Shown piece by piece: positions 63,372 to 64,000 of a DNA stretch of 64,000 bases (position 1 is its first letter; every line of letters begins with the position of its first letter). The notes under the pieces are model-generated. The model was not told the origin of the DNA. It saw nothing but the letters and a program-made list of their open reading frames with translations, and made no database searches. The stretch is from Pseudomonas sp. 10S4. Lineage in GTDB: Bacteria > Pseudomonadota > Gammaproteobacteria > Pseudomonadales > Pseudomonadaceae. The stretch is from contig NZ_CP133774.1 of the NCBI RefSeq assembly GCF_034344865.1, forward strand, positions 6,200,001 to 6,264,000, in the 5' to 3' direction. The position numbers and the translations under genes were made by a program.

Positions 63372-63659
63372 CAATGACTCCTGATTTTTTGTCTTGTTTT
63401 GGTCAGCGAACTGGCGAGATTACGTTTGTATGGCGAGGAAGTCATTGATGAAGTGCTTAGGTTCCATCTGGTGTGCGAGGTTGAGCGTTGTGGTTCGTAC
63501 TAAGGTCTGCTTTGGGGTCGAAAGCAGCCTGTCGCGAGAGGTAGAAATCGGTCAAAAGCAGTCAGTCAGGAACGACGGGGTCGACGCTGGGAGCATGAAG
63601 CCGTACTGGAAGAAATGCAGGACAGGTTGCGCAATGCGCCGGAGCTTCACTACCATCTT
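63372..63659. other. Intergenic stretch with dispersed motif
   Basis: 288 bases without a gene. It contains GGTCGAAAGCAGCC and GGTCAAAAGCAGTCAGTC, two more copies of the motif seen at 19218, 39590 and 57055. Confidence 0.5.
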
Positions 63660-64000
63660 TCAGTAAGTCCCTTCCCGCACCCACCGCCTGACCTCAGCCT
63701 GTATGGCATAAGCCGGTGCCTCCACAGCATTGAAATCTTGTGTATAACGCTGGGCAAATCCTTCTACCCCCATTCCCGATACTGCTGCACATGCTTTAAT
63801 TCGTGAGCCCAGAGCGGGATGTTCTGCTCTGCGGTTTGAGCGTCCCGGAAGAGAATGATGTCGATCAGCGTCACGGCACCGACATCGGGGTTTTGCAGCA
63901 TGGCAGTGGCGGCATTGAGTTGGCCGTTGTCGCTGACTTTGTAGCGCGCGGCATCGAGGACACTGGGGTCGTACCAGCGCAGCAGTTGCTCCCGGATATG
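63660..64000 (-). pseudogene. DUF4157-like protein, 5' outside window, with one-base frameshift
   Basis: Minus strand, open from 64000. QLLRWYDPSVLDAARYKVSD, then IPLWAHELKHVQQYREWG with the HExxH-like HELKH of DUF4157 (metallopeptidase-type, found in eCIS-related and polymorphic toxin proteins). A run of five C (63767-63771) should be six; with it the text reads REWGVEGFAQRYTQDF and continues to a stop at 63660-63662. Function unknown. Confidence 0.8.

Noticed and set aside
1..64000. tRNA or rRNA genes
   Set aside because: No cloverleaf-like sequence with the conserved T-loop motif and no ribosomal signature was noticed while reading; no scan was run.

Overview
The window looks like the chromosome of a fluorescent-group Pseudomonas. 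The evidence is high GC with strong third-position GC, Anr-type (TTGAT-N4-ATCAA) boxes, Pseudomonas-type REP palindromes (near 26.1 kb), a D-galactose 1-dehydrogenase-like gene, a PunR/PunC-like pair and many LysR, porin and MFS genes. No rRNA, tRNA or CRISPR array was seen.

Layout. 0-7.5 kb: a QseBC-like two-component system with a YceI protein and a small PepSY protein, then a DUF2271 / PepSY-flavodoxin-reductase / ApbE cluster that looks like a periplasmic flavinylation and electron-transfer module, and a VIT-type metal transporter. 7.5-16.6 kb: a low-oxygen stress block (cytochrome c, haem-motif porin, three tandem-domain universal stress proteins, a K+ channel-like protein, an FNR/Anr paralogue, an acetyltransferase and a diguanylate cyclase) with about seven Anr-like boxes in its control regions. 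16.6-19.1 kb: thioesterase, glyoxalase-like protein, MATE exporter. 19.3-22.4 kb: an AT-richer accessory island of four genes on one strand (DUF5343, Swt1-type HEPN, Abi_C-type HEPN-like, DUF5677-like), the best candidate for an undescribed defence system. 22.8-32.8 kb: mixed genes, including a secreted protein made of ten 13-residue repeats, a punR/punC-like pair, a decayed panB copy and a reverse transsulfuration operon. 33.0-38.5 kb: a polyamine-type ABC importer with an amidase. 38.5-57.05 kb: an aromatic-compound catabolic region lying between two nearly identical 149-bp MITE-like elements in inverted orientation. It has two halves, each with its own regulator, oxygenase, MFS importer and a paralogous 453-residue porin, with a chemoreceptor between them. 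57.0-62.4 kb: accessory genes (LprI-like protein, decayed tyrosine integrase, AraC regulator with sterol-desaturase-like and FMN-reductase genes). 62.4-64 kb: galactose dehydrogenase and the end of a DUF4157 protein.

At least eight otherwise well conserved genes carry one single-base indel each, often in short homopolymers (response regulator, DUF2271, 2-hydroxyacid dehydrogenase, punC, punR, potA-like, potD-like, DUF4157). None was found in the 38.7-57 kb catabolic region. So many unrelated breaks suggest residual sequencing error more than real gene loss. They are annotated as disrupted, with the repaired reading given.
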